Shown here: positions 35,930 to 44,163 of the stretch, piece by piece
Position numbering within the stretch: position 1 is the first letter of the stretch
Layout of the letters: the number at the start of each line of letters is the position of its first letter
From: Anatilimnocola aggregata
Lineage (GTDB): Bacteria > Planctomycetota > Planctomycetia > Pirellulales > Pirellulaceae
Direction of reading: 5' to 3'
Assembly: GCF_007747655.1 (NCBI RefSeq)
Contig: NZ_CP036274.1
Coordinates: 5,332,001 to 5,396,000, forward strand
DNA length: 64,000 nucleotides
The notes under the pieces: generated by a model
Database searches by the model: none
What the model saw: the letters and a program-made list of their open reading frames with translations, nothing else
Told to the model about the DNA's origin: nothing
Position numbers and translations under genes: made by a program

Positions 35930-36169
35930 ATGGAAAATCTCATCTGGCGCGAGCGACCGGGTAGCCCTGCTCGTCACGACTTGTTTGACAATCGTACGAG
36001 CGAAATCATCGCGATTGTTCTGCAAGATCATGTTGAATTGAAGTGGCTTTGGAGGCGATACAACGTACCGCGGTTTTCCACAACAAGCGTCGAAGGTTCG
36101 GCCGATAGCCTTGCGGCAGCGAAGAATGAAGTGTATCGCGGAATGAAAGTCTGCCGAGTTGAGCAGTGA
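35930..36169 (+). CDS. Small hypothetical protein
   Basis: A 79-residue protein (MENLIWRERPGSPARHDLFD at the start; SVEGSADSLAAAKNEVYRGM near the end). The pattern of an Arg/Trp-rich strand (LKWLWRRYNVPRF) followed by AxSLAAAKxEV resembles small single-domain hypothetical proteins with a dsRNA-like or ParD-like size, but no family is certain. Ribosome site is not obvious; GTG 35918 is an alternative start. Confidence 0.45.
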   Translation: MENLIWRERPGSPARHDLFDNRTSEIIAIVLQDHVELKWLWRRYNVPRFSTTSVEGSADSLAAAKNEVYRGMKVCRVEQ

Positions 36170-36236
36170 ATTCCCAACGAGAGCGGCGAGACCTGCGAGA
36201 GTCCTCGCTTGGCGTGTGGAACAACCAAGCGGCCGC

Positions 36237-36431
36237 TTACAACGTCGGCTGCGATTCACCTTCGCTGGCGGTGCTACTTGGCTTCACGACGCACATCGTA
36301 ATTACCGCTCCACACTCACACTTGAGCACCAAGGAAGCCCCCAGCCTCAACTGAATAGAGTCCGGTTCAGCGATGACGATGTTGGTCGAGCCGCAAAGCG
36401 GGCAGATGCGGACATTAGTCGGCTGAGACAT
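36237..36431 (-). CDS. Small zinc-ribbon protein
   Basis: A 64-residue protein beginning MSQPTNVRICPLCGSTNIVI. The CPLC pair and the later CECG (KCECGAVITM) would form a zinc ribbon; GSTNI is typical of such ribbons. The tail is Ser/Glu-rich. The ribosome site is poor, and the frame extends ten codons further upstream. Confidence 0.5.
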   Translation of the reverse strand: MSQPTNVRICPLCGSTNIVIAEPDSIQLRLGASLVLKCECGAVITMCVVKPSSTASEGESQPTL

Positions 36432-36841
36432 TGGTTGGAAATCGGTCAAGCAGCTTGGCAAGCACGCGTTAGAACCCTAAAGCCTGCCAGAATGGAGGGC
36501 AACGGCGACTGTAAGGCAAACTCGGTGCCCCGACTGCAAAATTCCGACACTGAGAGGCTAAGACAATCAGTCTTCAGCTTTTGGACTCGGATAAGGCGGG
36601 CAAGGGCCAAGCTCGACCTCTCGTCTCCATGATTTTGCCAGCACGAGAACGTGCTTTGCTATTGAGTGCATCCTGACGCAGCGGTTTTCCTGCGTGTCAT
36701 TCAGCAGTGCTGTAGACTCGTATTTCAGCTGCGAAACCAAACACATATCAATGCGGAACTCCGCCAATCGATTGACGTAATTTGATACTCAAACTAGCTT
36801 CGAATAATTCGCCTGCAAACCACGTCCTATGAAAGTCACCA
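36432..36841. other. Intergenic region before the HTH-like gene
   Basis: No supported gene in about 400 bases. A TTGACG at 36772 could be a -35 box for the next gene, but no convincing -10 follows. Confidence 0.3.
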
Positions 36842-37174
36842 ATGGCCAAGAAATCAAAGAGCGGTTCGAACAAGTCCATGGCAATTCGCCAGTACAAAGA
36901 CGCTAATCCAACTGCTGCCCCCAGGGAAATCGCTGAAGCCCTTAACAAGACAGGCGTCGAGGTCTCGGCTCAGTTCGTCAGCACCGTGCTTTCAAATGCC
37001 AAAAAGAAGGGCGGGATCGTTGGCAAGCGTGGCCGCAAGCCGGGACGTCCCGCTGCTGCAGCTCCAGCCAGCAATATTCAGCAACTTATTCAGGCGAAGA
37101 AGTTGGTCGATCAACTCGGCGGAGTTGATGCGGCTCGTGCTGCGGTTAATGCCTTGGCTCAGATCCTCGGTTAG
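36842..37174 (+). CDS. Small basic HTH-like protein of a planctomycete family
   Basis: A 110-residue protein. After a basic start (MAKKSKSGSNKSMAIRQYKD) comes a putative helix-turn-helix, NPTAAPREIAEALNKTGVEV then SAQFVSTVLSNAKKK, followed by an AT-hook-like GKRGRKPGRP and a short C-terminal helix pair (IQQLIQAKKLVDQLGGVDAA). The combination suggests DNA binding. I know similar short proteins as a recurring hypothetical family in planctomycetes, but not their function. Confidence 0.75.
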   Translation: MAKKSKSGSNKSMAIRQYKDANPTAAPREIAEALNKTGVEVSAQFVSTVLSNAKKKGGIVGKRGRKPGRPAAAAPASNIQQLIQAKKLVDQLGGVDAARAAVNALAQILG

Positions 37175-37217
37175 ATGCGGTTGGTTCTTCTGAACGCGAC
37201 GTAAGATATCGCGAAGT

Positions 37218-38306
37218 CTATAGCCCGCAAACGACGCGAAAACCTGTGTTGCCGGTGCGTCCTATCGGGGAGTAGTTGTTCCGGTAGGCACTGCGGCAGT
37301 GAAGATCGAAGTAGTGCCAGCCCGCACCTCGCACAACTCGATTGACTCCAGTTGCTGGGCCTTGTGGATCTTTAGGCGGACTCTTGGCGTACCAATTGGC
37401 GGCGTGGTAATCCTCGCAGCGTTCCCACGCGTTACCATGCATGTCATACAAACCGAATGGATTGGGGCGTTTGCTCGCCACCGGGCGGGCTCCAATCTCA
37501 CGGCCCTTCTCGGCGGTACGGTTGAACCAAGCGTGCTCATCCAGATCAGCGACATTGTCGCCGAAGGAATACTGCGTTGTTGTTCCCGCGCGGCACGCAT
37601 ATTCCCACTCTGCCTCGGTTGGCAATCGGCATCCATTCGCGTTGGCGATGCGCGTCCATACTTTCTGTTCACTGAGCACGTAGCAGGGATCAAGCCTCTC
37701 GCGTTTGCTTAGCCAGTTGCAGAAGGCGATCATGTCGTTCCAGGTAAGCTGTGTCACGGGTGATTGATCGGTCACCTGATAGCCGGGTGAATACCACAAA
37801 GCCTTTCGTTTCACTGGATCGGTTTCAGCTTCTTTCGACGAGTTACCGCCGCCAAACAGTTCGGTTTCTGTCTCGTATTTCGTCGCGTCGATGAACTGGC
37901 GATACTCCCCGATGGTTACCTCGGTACGGCCCATTCGAAATGGTCGCGTTAGAACTACTCGGTGATGCGGCTGCTCTTCCTTGCTAATGCGATCAGCCTC
38001 TCCGGGGGCTGCACGAGGTACAGTCTTAAGCAAGTTCAAGGCGGCCTCCGCCTGTTCGGGAGTACTGCCCATCGAGAACTCTCCTGGTGGAATCAAAACG
38101 AGGGTGCTGCCGAGTGAGTTCTTCTGTTCGAGCGGGACGGCGAGATGCTTGGCCCAGGCTTCTTGGTACGCTCGGGCTTGTTCGGCCGAGAAAGGTGCGA
38201 GTGCAGGTTGCGGGGAAGGCTCAGCTCCGAGTGCCACAACAGTGAACAAGCAGATGCTCACTGTCAGCAACAGGATCGATAATCTACGTGCAGGTTTAAT
38301 CGTCAT
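37218..38306 (-). CDS. Secreted FGE/SUMF1-family protein
   Basis: A 362-residue protein with a signal peptide (RLSILLLTVSICLFTVVALG) and one formylglycine-generating-enzyme-type domain, from NSLGSTLVLIPPGEFSMGST to TGNTGFRVVCGL. The core motifs [20 protein letters not shown] and NPFGLYDMHGNAWERCEDY are intact. The paired Cys of true oxidising FGE are not evident apart from the C-terminal region, so it may be a binding or other catalytic member of the fold. The stretch before the domain (QEAWAKHL) matches the same linker in the kinase mosaic at 6115. The start overlaps the upstream gene's stop (ATGA). Confidence 0.92.
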   Translation of the reverse strand: MTIKPARRLSILLLTVSICLFTVVALGAEPSPQPALAPFSAEQARAYQEAWAKHLAVPLEQKNSLGSTLVLIPPGEFSMGSTPEQAEAALNLLKTVPRAAPGEADRISKEEQPHHRVVLTRPFRMGRTEVTIGEYRQFIDATKYETETELFGGGNSSKEAETDPVKRKALWYSPGYQVTDQSPVTQLTWNDMIAFCNWLSKRERLDPCYVLSEQKVWTRIANANGCRLPTEAEWEYACRAGTTTQYSFGDNVADLDEHAWFNRTAEKGREIGARPVASKRPNPFGLYDMHGNAWERCEDYHAANWYAKSPPKDPQGPATGVNRVVRGAGWHYFDLHCRSAYRNNYSPIGRTGNTGFRVVCGL

Positions 38307-38746
38307 TTCATCACCATACCGTTGACCGACTTAATCCCGTGCCGGCTGATCATGGCAAACTGGTAGGCACAGGTTTTGGGATCGATGAAGCCGATCAGCG
38401 TTCCGGCATACATCACTCTCAGATCCCCTTTTTCACCGAGCTTCGCCACTGCTCCGATCTGATTTGGGTCGCTGTTCACGCCCACAAGGATGATGTGCTC
38501 CTTGAAATCAACCAGGGGAACCTTCTCGTCGCCGCGATACGTCTTCCAGAGCTTCTCCCACGACTTGGCTTCGGCGATGAATCCTGCATCTGGTGCCTGT
38601 TTACGCAACTCCAGTTTCACCTCGCCGCTCCATGATTCAACGATCTTTATCTCGGGCGGATTGTCAGCTCCGATTGCCAGGCCATAGATGTAGAACAACA
38701 GCAGTCCGGCAATGGCCGGACCTACGGTAGCTGGAAGGCGGTGCAT
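38303..38746 (-). CDS. Small secreted hypothetical protein, operon with FGE-domain gene
   Basis: A 147-residue protein beginning MHRLPATVGPAIAGLLLFYI, a signal peptide that ends near GADN. The mature part has FIAEAKSWEKLWKTYRGDEK, VPLVDFKEHIILVGVNSDP and ends MISRHGIKSVNGMVMK, a pattern I have seen in small secreted planctomycete proteins, without known activity. The stop overlaps the FGE gene start by four bases, so the pair is coupled. The frame is open from 38875, but ATG 38746 starts the signal peptide. Confidence 0.7.
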   Translation of the reverse strand: MHRLPATVGPAIAGLLLFYIYGLAIGADNPPEIKIVESWSGEVKLELRKQAPDAGFIAEAKSWEKLWKTYRGDEKVPLVDFKEHIILVGVNSDPNQIGAVAKLGEKGDLRVMYAGTLIGFIDPKTCAYQFAMISRHGIKSVNGMVMK

Positions 38747-38927
38747 GGCAGAGCTCTTTCGACTGCGATTGGGACAGAGACTGAATCGCCAGTGTAGACT
38801 TCCTCGTTGACGACGTCGAAGACCTCTCCGCGATTGAGTGGGCTGAAAGTTCCAAGTCGCCAAGTCGGGTAACAAGTCCGTAGAATAGCTAACAGCGATC
38901 CGAACTCCGCTCTCAGGGGGAAAGACG

Positions 38928-39227
38928 ATGTTGCTTCATGAGTTCAAATGGAAACAGGAAGTGCTCCAAGCTGACGAGCCTGTGCTGGTCGATTTTTGGG
39001 CCGAATGGTGCGGTCCTTGCCGTGCGATGAACGGCACGCTTGAGTCGCTCGCGAAAGACTTCAAGGTTTGCAAAGTGAATGTGGACACCAATCAGGCACT
39101 GGCGGCGAAGTACAACATTTCTTCGATCCCTGCCTTGCTCATTTTCAAAGGGGGCAAGGTAGTGGGGCAACATCTTGGCATCACTGCCGAGGCTACGCTG
39201 CGAACCGAGCTGCAGAGATTCAGATGA
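38928..39227 (+). CDS. Thioredoxin
   Basis: A 99-residue single-domain thioredoxin with the canonical active site W-C-G-P-C (C28 and C31) in VDFWAEWCGPCRAMNGTLES and a cis-proline in NISSIPALLIFKGGKVV. The ribosome site GGGGGAAAG is good. No signal peptide is present, so it is cytoplasmic. It is slightly shorter than the E. coli protein. It stands between two divergent secreted-protein genes and is probably monocistronic. Confidence 0.95.
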   Translation: MLLHEFKWKQEVLQADEPVLVDFWAEWCGPCRAMNGTLESLAKDFKVCKVNVDTNQALAAKYNISSIPALLIFKGGKVVGQHLGITAEATLRTELQRFR

Positions 39228-39354
39228 GCAATCTGGAACTGGACGCTACCGGGATACGGCCAGTGGTCGTGCTCTTCGTCCCTAGCCGGCAAGCTCTCCT
39301 ATTGTTTGCGGATAAAGGTTGAGCCCAACAACGTCTCGTTATCCGGAGGTCGTC

Positions 39355-40863
39355 GTGCAGTTGTCTCCAGTGCTATCGGTGCTCTTCGTGGCAAGCGTGC
39401 TATTTCAGCCGGACTTTGTCGCAGGGGAACAATTGCGTGCCGGTGTTGCCAGAATCGATATCACAGATCGACAGGCTGGCCACGTGAACGATCCTTGCTA
39501 TGCGAAGGCACTGGTCCTCCAGAGTGGGAACGTGTCAGCGGTGCTGGTGACTGTTGATGCGGTTGCGATTGGCGAAATTGGTCGCCTCCGAAGCAACTTC
39601 CTTGCGACGATTCGCCAAGAACTGGAGCAGAGCCCTGGGATTCCGCCCTCGCACGTGATCGTCAACGCCAGTCATTGTCACGGAATAGTACGCGCTGACA
39701 CAGACCAACTCGTCATCCAGGTCGTGCGAGAGGCATGGAAGAACTTAACCCCAGTGAAAGTTGGAGCTGGCACGGCAAACGAAACCCGCATCAGCGAGAA
39801 TCGCCGCCTCAACATGAAGGATGGCAGTCAGGTCGATATGCGCCGTGCCTATTCAATGCCACCCGACGACGAGGTGGCCTCGGTGGGGCCGATTGATCCC
39901 CAGATTGGCCTGTTGCGACTGGATCGCGAGGATGGTCGGCCATTGGCCGTTGTCTACAACTTCGCCTGTCACCCGATCATGAACCCTCCAAGCAAAGGGA
40001 ACTCGGCTGACTATCCCGGATTTGCTTCAGCGGTAATCGAAGATTCACTGGGCCACGGTGCTCTGGCCCTCTTTGTACAGGGCTGTGGCGGTGACATTAA
40101 CCCTGTGCGATACAAGGAAGTCAGTCGGCCGCCCGATGCGGAACCACTTGGGAACCTGCTCGGCAACAGCGTGCTACGTGCCGTTCGGGAAATCCAGACT
40201 AAGGGTGATGCCCAACTGGCCGTTAAGCAGCAGCAGATTTCGCTTCCTCGTGCCGCTGATTTTCAAAAGCGGATTTCAACGATCGAGGCAGAGCAAGGCA
40301 GGCTACTCCGTTCGCTGAAGCCCACCAACATTAACTTCAAGACGTTCCTGCCACTGTTGATTCAGCAGCGAATGAGCCCCGACTTTCCCTCGCACTACTC
40401 GCAGAGCTATCTGCAAGATAAAGCCCAGGGTCGAGACGAACTCGAACGGCTCGACAAGGAGAACCGGACTCAAGTTGAGGCCTACCTGGCAAATATCCAC
40501 GCGATGGAGCAGCTGACGCGACTGAACACCAATCTGGCCCTGCTCAATAAGCATCGAGCTGCGGCAGAAGCGGCAGCGGTGCAGACGATCGACGTTGAAG
40601 TATGCGCCCTACGCGTCGGTGACTTCAAGCTTTTGACGTTTCCCGGCGAACTTACGGTTGAGATCGGCCTTGGCATCAAGCAGTCAGCGAAGGACCCACA
40701 CGCCTTCGTAGCCGGCTACACGAATGGCTACATCTACTACAGTCCAACGGTGGCCCAGCGTATGAACAAAGGATTCGCCCAAGAAGACTGCGACTGCATC
40801 GTCGCCCCCGAGTGGCAACGAATCTTCGAGAGCGCAGCACTGGAGATGCTACGCAAGCTTTGA
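39355..40863 (+). CDS. Secreted neutral/alkaline ceramidase-like protein
   Basis: A 502-residue protein with a signal peptide (MQLSPVLSVLFVASVLFQPD) started by GTG 39355, which is preceded by GGAGG; the open frame from TTG 39319 is less likely. The body carries the neutral ceramidase N-terminal pattern: RAGVARIDITDRQAGHVNDP, HVIVNASHCHGIVRA (a metal-site HxH), YNFACHPIMNP and FVQGCGGDINPVRY, followed by FPGELTVEIGLGIK and GYTNGYIYYSPT near the end. Family members hydrolyse N-acyl sphingosine or related amides; the substrate here is not known. Confidence 0.88.
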   Translation: MQLSPVLSVLFVASVLFQPDFVAGEQLRAGVARIDITDRQAGHVNDPCYAKALVLQSGNVSAVLVTVDAVAIGEIGRLRSNFLATIRQELEQSPGIPPSHVIVNASHCHGIVRADTDQLVIQVVREAWKNLTPVKVGAGTANETRISENRRLNMKDGSQVDMRRAYSMPPDDEVASVGPIDPQIGLLRLDREDGRPLAVVYNFACHPIMNPPSKGNSADYPGFASAVIEDSLGHGALALFVQGCGGDINPVRYKEVSRPPDAEPLGNLLGNSVLRAVREIQTKGDAQLAVKQQQISLPRAADFQKRISTIEAEQGRLLRSLKPTNINFKTFLPLLIQQRMSPDFPSHYSQSYLQDKAQGRDELERLDKENRTQVEAYLANIHAMEQLTRLNTNLALLNKHRAAAEAAAVQTIDVEVCALRVGDFKLLTFPGELTVEIGLGIKQSAKDPHAFVAGYTNGYIYYSPTVAQRMNKGFAQEDCDCIVAPEWQRIFESAALEMLRKL

Positions 40864-41033
40864 ACCAAATAACCGACCCGGCGACTGAGATCGTCCAAGC
40901 GTTGCTGTAATGCCTGTGAATGCTGCGGTTGTAAACGACGGTCGAATAGTGCAGCGCGCGGCGGTTGAAAAGTGTGGCGCTGAGGTGGGGAAGGGTCTCA
41001 GTCTAAATCAGGGTGTTGGGGCATTCCAGTAAG

Positions 41034-41063
41034 AATCCTTCCTCCTCCGGAGGAGGAAGGATT
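41034..41063. terminator. 30-bp perfect palindrome after istB, copy B
   Basis: The same 30-base palindrome as in copy A, 20 bases past the istB stop. Confidence 0.5.
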
Positions 41064-41082
41064 GCGACGGTTGTAACGACGG

Positions 41083-41904
41083 CTAGGATTCTGCCGTTTC
41101 ATCGGCGGGTGACAAGGATGAGGTCGCCGGTTTCGGGCGCGATCCTTTGCGGCGGCGCCGCGCGTCTTGCAAGCGATAACTTTCGCCGGTCGATTCGAGG
41201 ATGTGGCAGCGGTGTGTCAGCCGATCGAGCACGGCGCCGGTCAGGCGCTCGCTGCCCAGGACTTCGGTCCATTGCTCGAACGGCAGATTGGTGGTCACGA
41301 TCAACGATTGGCGTTCGTAAGCGCTACTGATGACCTCGAAGAGCAACTCCGCGCCCAGCTTACTGGCGGGGACGTAACCCAGCTCATCGAGGATCAGCAG
41401 ATCGAACTTGGCTAGTGACGACTTCATCCGCAGCAGCGTCCGTTCTTCTCGGGCTTCCATAAGTTGCGTGATCAGTTCCGTCACGCGGCAGAAGCGGACC
41501 CGTTTGCCCCGCTGACAGGCGGCAATGCCAAGCGCGATGGCCAGGTGCGTCTTCCCCGTGCCCGGATGCCCGAGAAAGATCACCGACTCGCGGCGTTCCA
41601 CGAACTCGCACCGCAGTAGTTCTGCCACCAGCACGCGATTGAGCGAGGGCTGGGCGGCGAAGTCGAAATCACCAGGCGATTTCAGGTTGGGAAAGCGCGC
41701 TGACTTGAGCCGCCGCTCGCTGGCACGCTTCTCACGGTTGAGTAACTCCAGCTCACACAGTTGCAGCAGAAAGCCCAGATGATCGACGTTCTCCGTCGCA
41801 CACCGCTGGGCCGTTTTCTCGCAGCCCTCCAGGAACGACGGCAACCGTAGGGCCTTCAAGTGATGCTTGAGCAGCACCGTGCTTTTGGTTTCGAGAGATT
41901 TCAT
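41083..41904 (-). CDS. istB: IstB ATPase helper of IS21 copy B
   Basis: The 273-residue translation is identical to copy A, with Walker A GHPGTGKTHLA and Walker B LLILDELGY. It overlaps the istA stop as ATGA. It is intact and therefore presumably functional. Confidence 0.95.
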   Translation of the reverse strand: MKSLETKSTVLLKHHLKALRLPSFLEGCEKTAQRCATENVDHLGFLLQLCELELLNREKRASERRLKSARFPNLKSPGDFDFAAQPSLNRVLVAELLRCEFVERRESVIFLGHPGTGKTHLAIALGIAACQRGKRVRFCRVTELITQLMEAREERTLLRMKSSLAKFDLLILDELGYVPASKLGAELLFEVISSAYERQSLIVTTNLPFEQWTEVLGSERLTGAVLDRLTHRCHILESTGESYRLQDARRRRKGSRPKPATSSLSPADETAES

Positions 41905-43415
41905 AACACACCTCCCGTCGTCAGCGCGCAGGTCAGTTCACGGTAAGACAGGAGATTGGGAGGAGGGATCGAGTGCGACTGCAGATGCGGATGATTGTCC
42001 AGCCGAAACCACCGCGTCGGCTCTTCCAGTCCCTGCTGCACGAGCAGCCGAATCGCATCGACGGCCAGAACGTCGATCTCCAGTGCCCGCTCAATCGCCG
42101 CAGTTAATGCAGCCAGCGAGATAGTCTCCAGCAGCCGCAAGGTTTTGATGAACTCCCGGCGGCCGTGTGCGCCGCCATCTGCTTCCAGACGCCGCCGGAG
42201 GAGATCGAAACAGTCCGGCAAGCCCCAGTTTTCCAGGGGTTTCGCGAAGTCCAAGCCCCCTGGCTTCCGCTCCAAGAGTGCCAGGTAATGCAGCGGGTTG
42301 TAATGGACCTGCTCCTTCGACCAGTCGCGTGGATGCTGGGCAACCAACTTGTCGTTAACGACCAGCCGAACTTCCTCCAGGCCGCCAATTGCGGTCACTT
42401 TCTGATGAGCATACTGCGTCGGCACCGAGTAATCGTTGCCGTCGAAGCGAACCAAGGAAAGAGAGTTGGCCTGGGCCGGTTCGACTCGCCGCGCTTCAAA
42501 GCCCGACTTCGGCAGCGGCAACAACGCAGCCTGCTCCTCTGCCAACAACGTGGCTTTGTTCGCCGGTTGTCCGCGTAACTGGCGTTCCAGATCTTCACAG
42601 CACTGCCGCTCGAGTTCGGCATTCAGCACTTCCAGGCTGCCGGTCCGTGGTACCGGCACCAGGAAGTTCCGCCGCGCGAAACCGATGAGGTTCTCCGTAT
42701 GCCCCTTCTCCATCGGCCGTCGCACCAGGCAGAAGTGATGCTCAAACAGATAATGACTCTGCAGCCGTAGGAACTCACGCGTCGGCGTGTCACCCCGTTT
42801 CCCCACGAACCGGGCCACAGCAATCCGGCTGTTGTCGTAGCTGATCCGGCGGGGCACGCCGCCGAAGAACTCAAAGGCCCGCTGATGGCCCGCTTGAAAC
42901 GTCTCGGTGCATTCGCGAGGAAAGACCTGCACGAAGAACGCGTCGCTGTACGGCAACGACATGACGCAGTACGCGACTTTCGTCGGCATGCCTTGCAGCA
43001 CCACCTCCGCTTCGCCGAAGTCGAACTGGGCTTCGCCCGGTTGATGCGACAAGGGTAAGAACACCTCCGCCGTGGTCGTTCGCCACTCCCGCACGACCTC
43101 GCCGACCACCGTGATCCCGCCGGTGTAGCCATGCTCGGCACGCAGGCGGTCGAAGATCCGTTTAGTGGTGTGGCGCTGCTTGCGGGGCGCCGTTTTGTCC
43201 TGCTCCAGGATCTCGTGGATGATCGGCAGGAACGGATCGAGTTTGGGCCGCTCCCGGGGCAGACGTTGTCGATAACCGGGCGGCTCAGGGTGCTGCAGGA
43301 TCTTTTCGAGGGTCTGCCAGTGAAGGGAAAATTCCCTGCAAACCGCTCGTTTGGATTTCTTCTCGGTCAGGACAAGACGACGGATTTCGGTCCAGTTATG
43401 CATATCTCGCAGCAT
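41901..43415 (-). CDS. istA: IstA transposase of IS21 copy B
   Basis: The 504-residue translation is identical to copy A, with the DDE residues in FDFGEAEV, ISYDNSRIA and KGHTENLIG. The start is ATG 43415. An intact istA/istB pair and a clear target duplication make this the copy most likely to reflect a normal, recent transposition. Confidence 0.95.
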   Translation of the reverse strand: MLRDMHNWTEIRRLVLTEKKSKRAVCREFSLHWQTLEKILQHPEPPGYRQRLPRERPKLDPFLPIIHEILEQDKTAPRKQRHTTKRIFDRLRAEHGYTGGITVVGEVVREWRTTTAEVFLPLSHQPGEAQFDFGEAEVVLQGMPTKVAYCVMSLPYSDAFFVQVFPRECTETFQAGHQRAFEFFGGVPRRISYDNSRIAVARFVGKRGDTPTREFLRLQSHYLFEHHFCLVRRPMEKGHTENLIGFARRNFLVPVPRTGSLEVLNAELERQCCEDLERQLRGQPANKATLLAEEQAALLPLPKSGFEARRVEPAQANSLSLVRFDGNDYSVPTQYAHQKVTAIGGLEEVRLVVNDKLVAQHPRDWSKEQVHYNPLHYLALLERKPGGLDFAKPLENWGLPDCFDLLRRRLEADGGAHGRREFIKTLRLLETISLAALTAAIERALEIDVLAVDAIRLLVQQGLEEPTRWFRLDNHPHLQSHSIPPPNLLSYRELTCALTTGGVL

Positions 43416-43628
43416 GGGCTACGCTCGCGGATCGTAAGGCTTGAGACGCTGGGAAGCCTCAAATCTGCCTTACGGATTCTCACGAGCAGGGCTAGCGCTG
43501 CACTTTTCGACCGACCATCGGCTCCGCCGCGCGCTGCACTATTCGACCGTCGTTTACAGCGGTAGATTGAGATGATACGTGCGGTAGGTCCACAGGCGTT
43601 GACAGCAACTTCAGCGAGGCGTCACTTA

Positions 43629-44105
43629 ATGAACCTGAAAGCCCAGCTGCCGATGATCTGCGTGATTCTGGCCGCTGCTCTGATAGTGGGAGTTACTTGG
43701 TCGCAGGCAGCCGAGAAGCCCAGACCAGCGGCGATTCGGGAAGAGCTACTGAAGTTGCACAACAAGGAACGCGAAGAAGCTGACTTCGAGCCACTGTCGC
43801 TCAATGCCAAGCTCACCAAGGCCGCTCAGTCGTACGCAGAGTACTTGGCCAAGTCAGGAGAGTTCAGCCACACGGCCAAAGGGACGATGAGATCACGAGT
43901 CGAAGATGAAGGCTACGATGCCAATGAAGTCGGCGAGAACATCGCGAAAGGTCAGGCCGCAGCTTCGGACGTCGTGAAAGGCTGGATGGAGTCCGAAACT
44001 CACAAGGGGAACATTCTCAGCGAGGAGTTCTCTGAAGTTGGCTTTGGGTTCGCGACGGATGAGAAGGGACAAATGATCTGGGTCACGGTCTTTGGCGGAA
44101 GCTGA
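43629..44105 (+). CDS. Secreted CAP-domain (SCP/PR-1-like) protein
   Basis: A 158-residue protein with a signal peptide (MNLKAQLPMICVILAAALIV ending QAAE) and one CAP domain: LLKLHNKEREEADFEPLSLN, AQSYAEYLAKSGEFSHTA, EVGENIAKG and VVKGWMESETHKGNILSEEF. The conserved His in FSHT and ETHKGN are present. The frame extends to 43572 inside the sequence next to the IS21 copy, but ATG 43629 starts the signal peptide. CAP proteins are extracellular; a lipid-binding or defensive role is possible. Confidence 0.9.
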   Translation: MNLKAQLPMICVILAAALIVGVTWSQAAEKPRPAAIREELLKLHNKEREEADFEPLSLNAKLTKAAQSYAEYLAKSGEFSHTAKGTMRSRVEDEGYDANEVGENIAKGQAAASDVVKGWMESETHKGNILSEEFSEVGFGFATDEKGQMIWVTVFGGS

Positions 44106-44163
44106 TGATTTTGGATTGCATCGGACCTCGAACCAACAAATGTTGCCCGTACCTTTGCGTCAA

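Larger units (their letters stand above)
40930..43558 (-). mobile_element. IS21-family insertion sequence, copy B
   Basis: A 2,629-bp copy in the opposite orientation to copy A, with identical terminal inverted repeats (TGTAAACGACGG at the left edge, complement at the right). It is flanked by a direct 5-bp repeat, GCGGT on both sides (40925-40929 and 43559-43563), the target duplication expected of a simple insertion. It lies between the ceramidase-like gene and a CAP-domain gene without breaking either. Confidence 0.95.

Noticed and set aside
37218-38306. True sulfatase-activating FGE
   Set aside because: The fold is right but the cysteine pair needed for the oxidase is not evident, and the protein is secreted.
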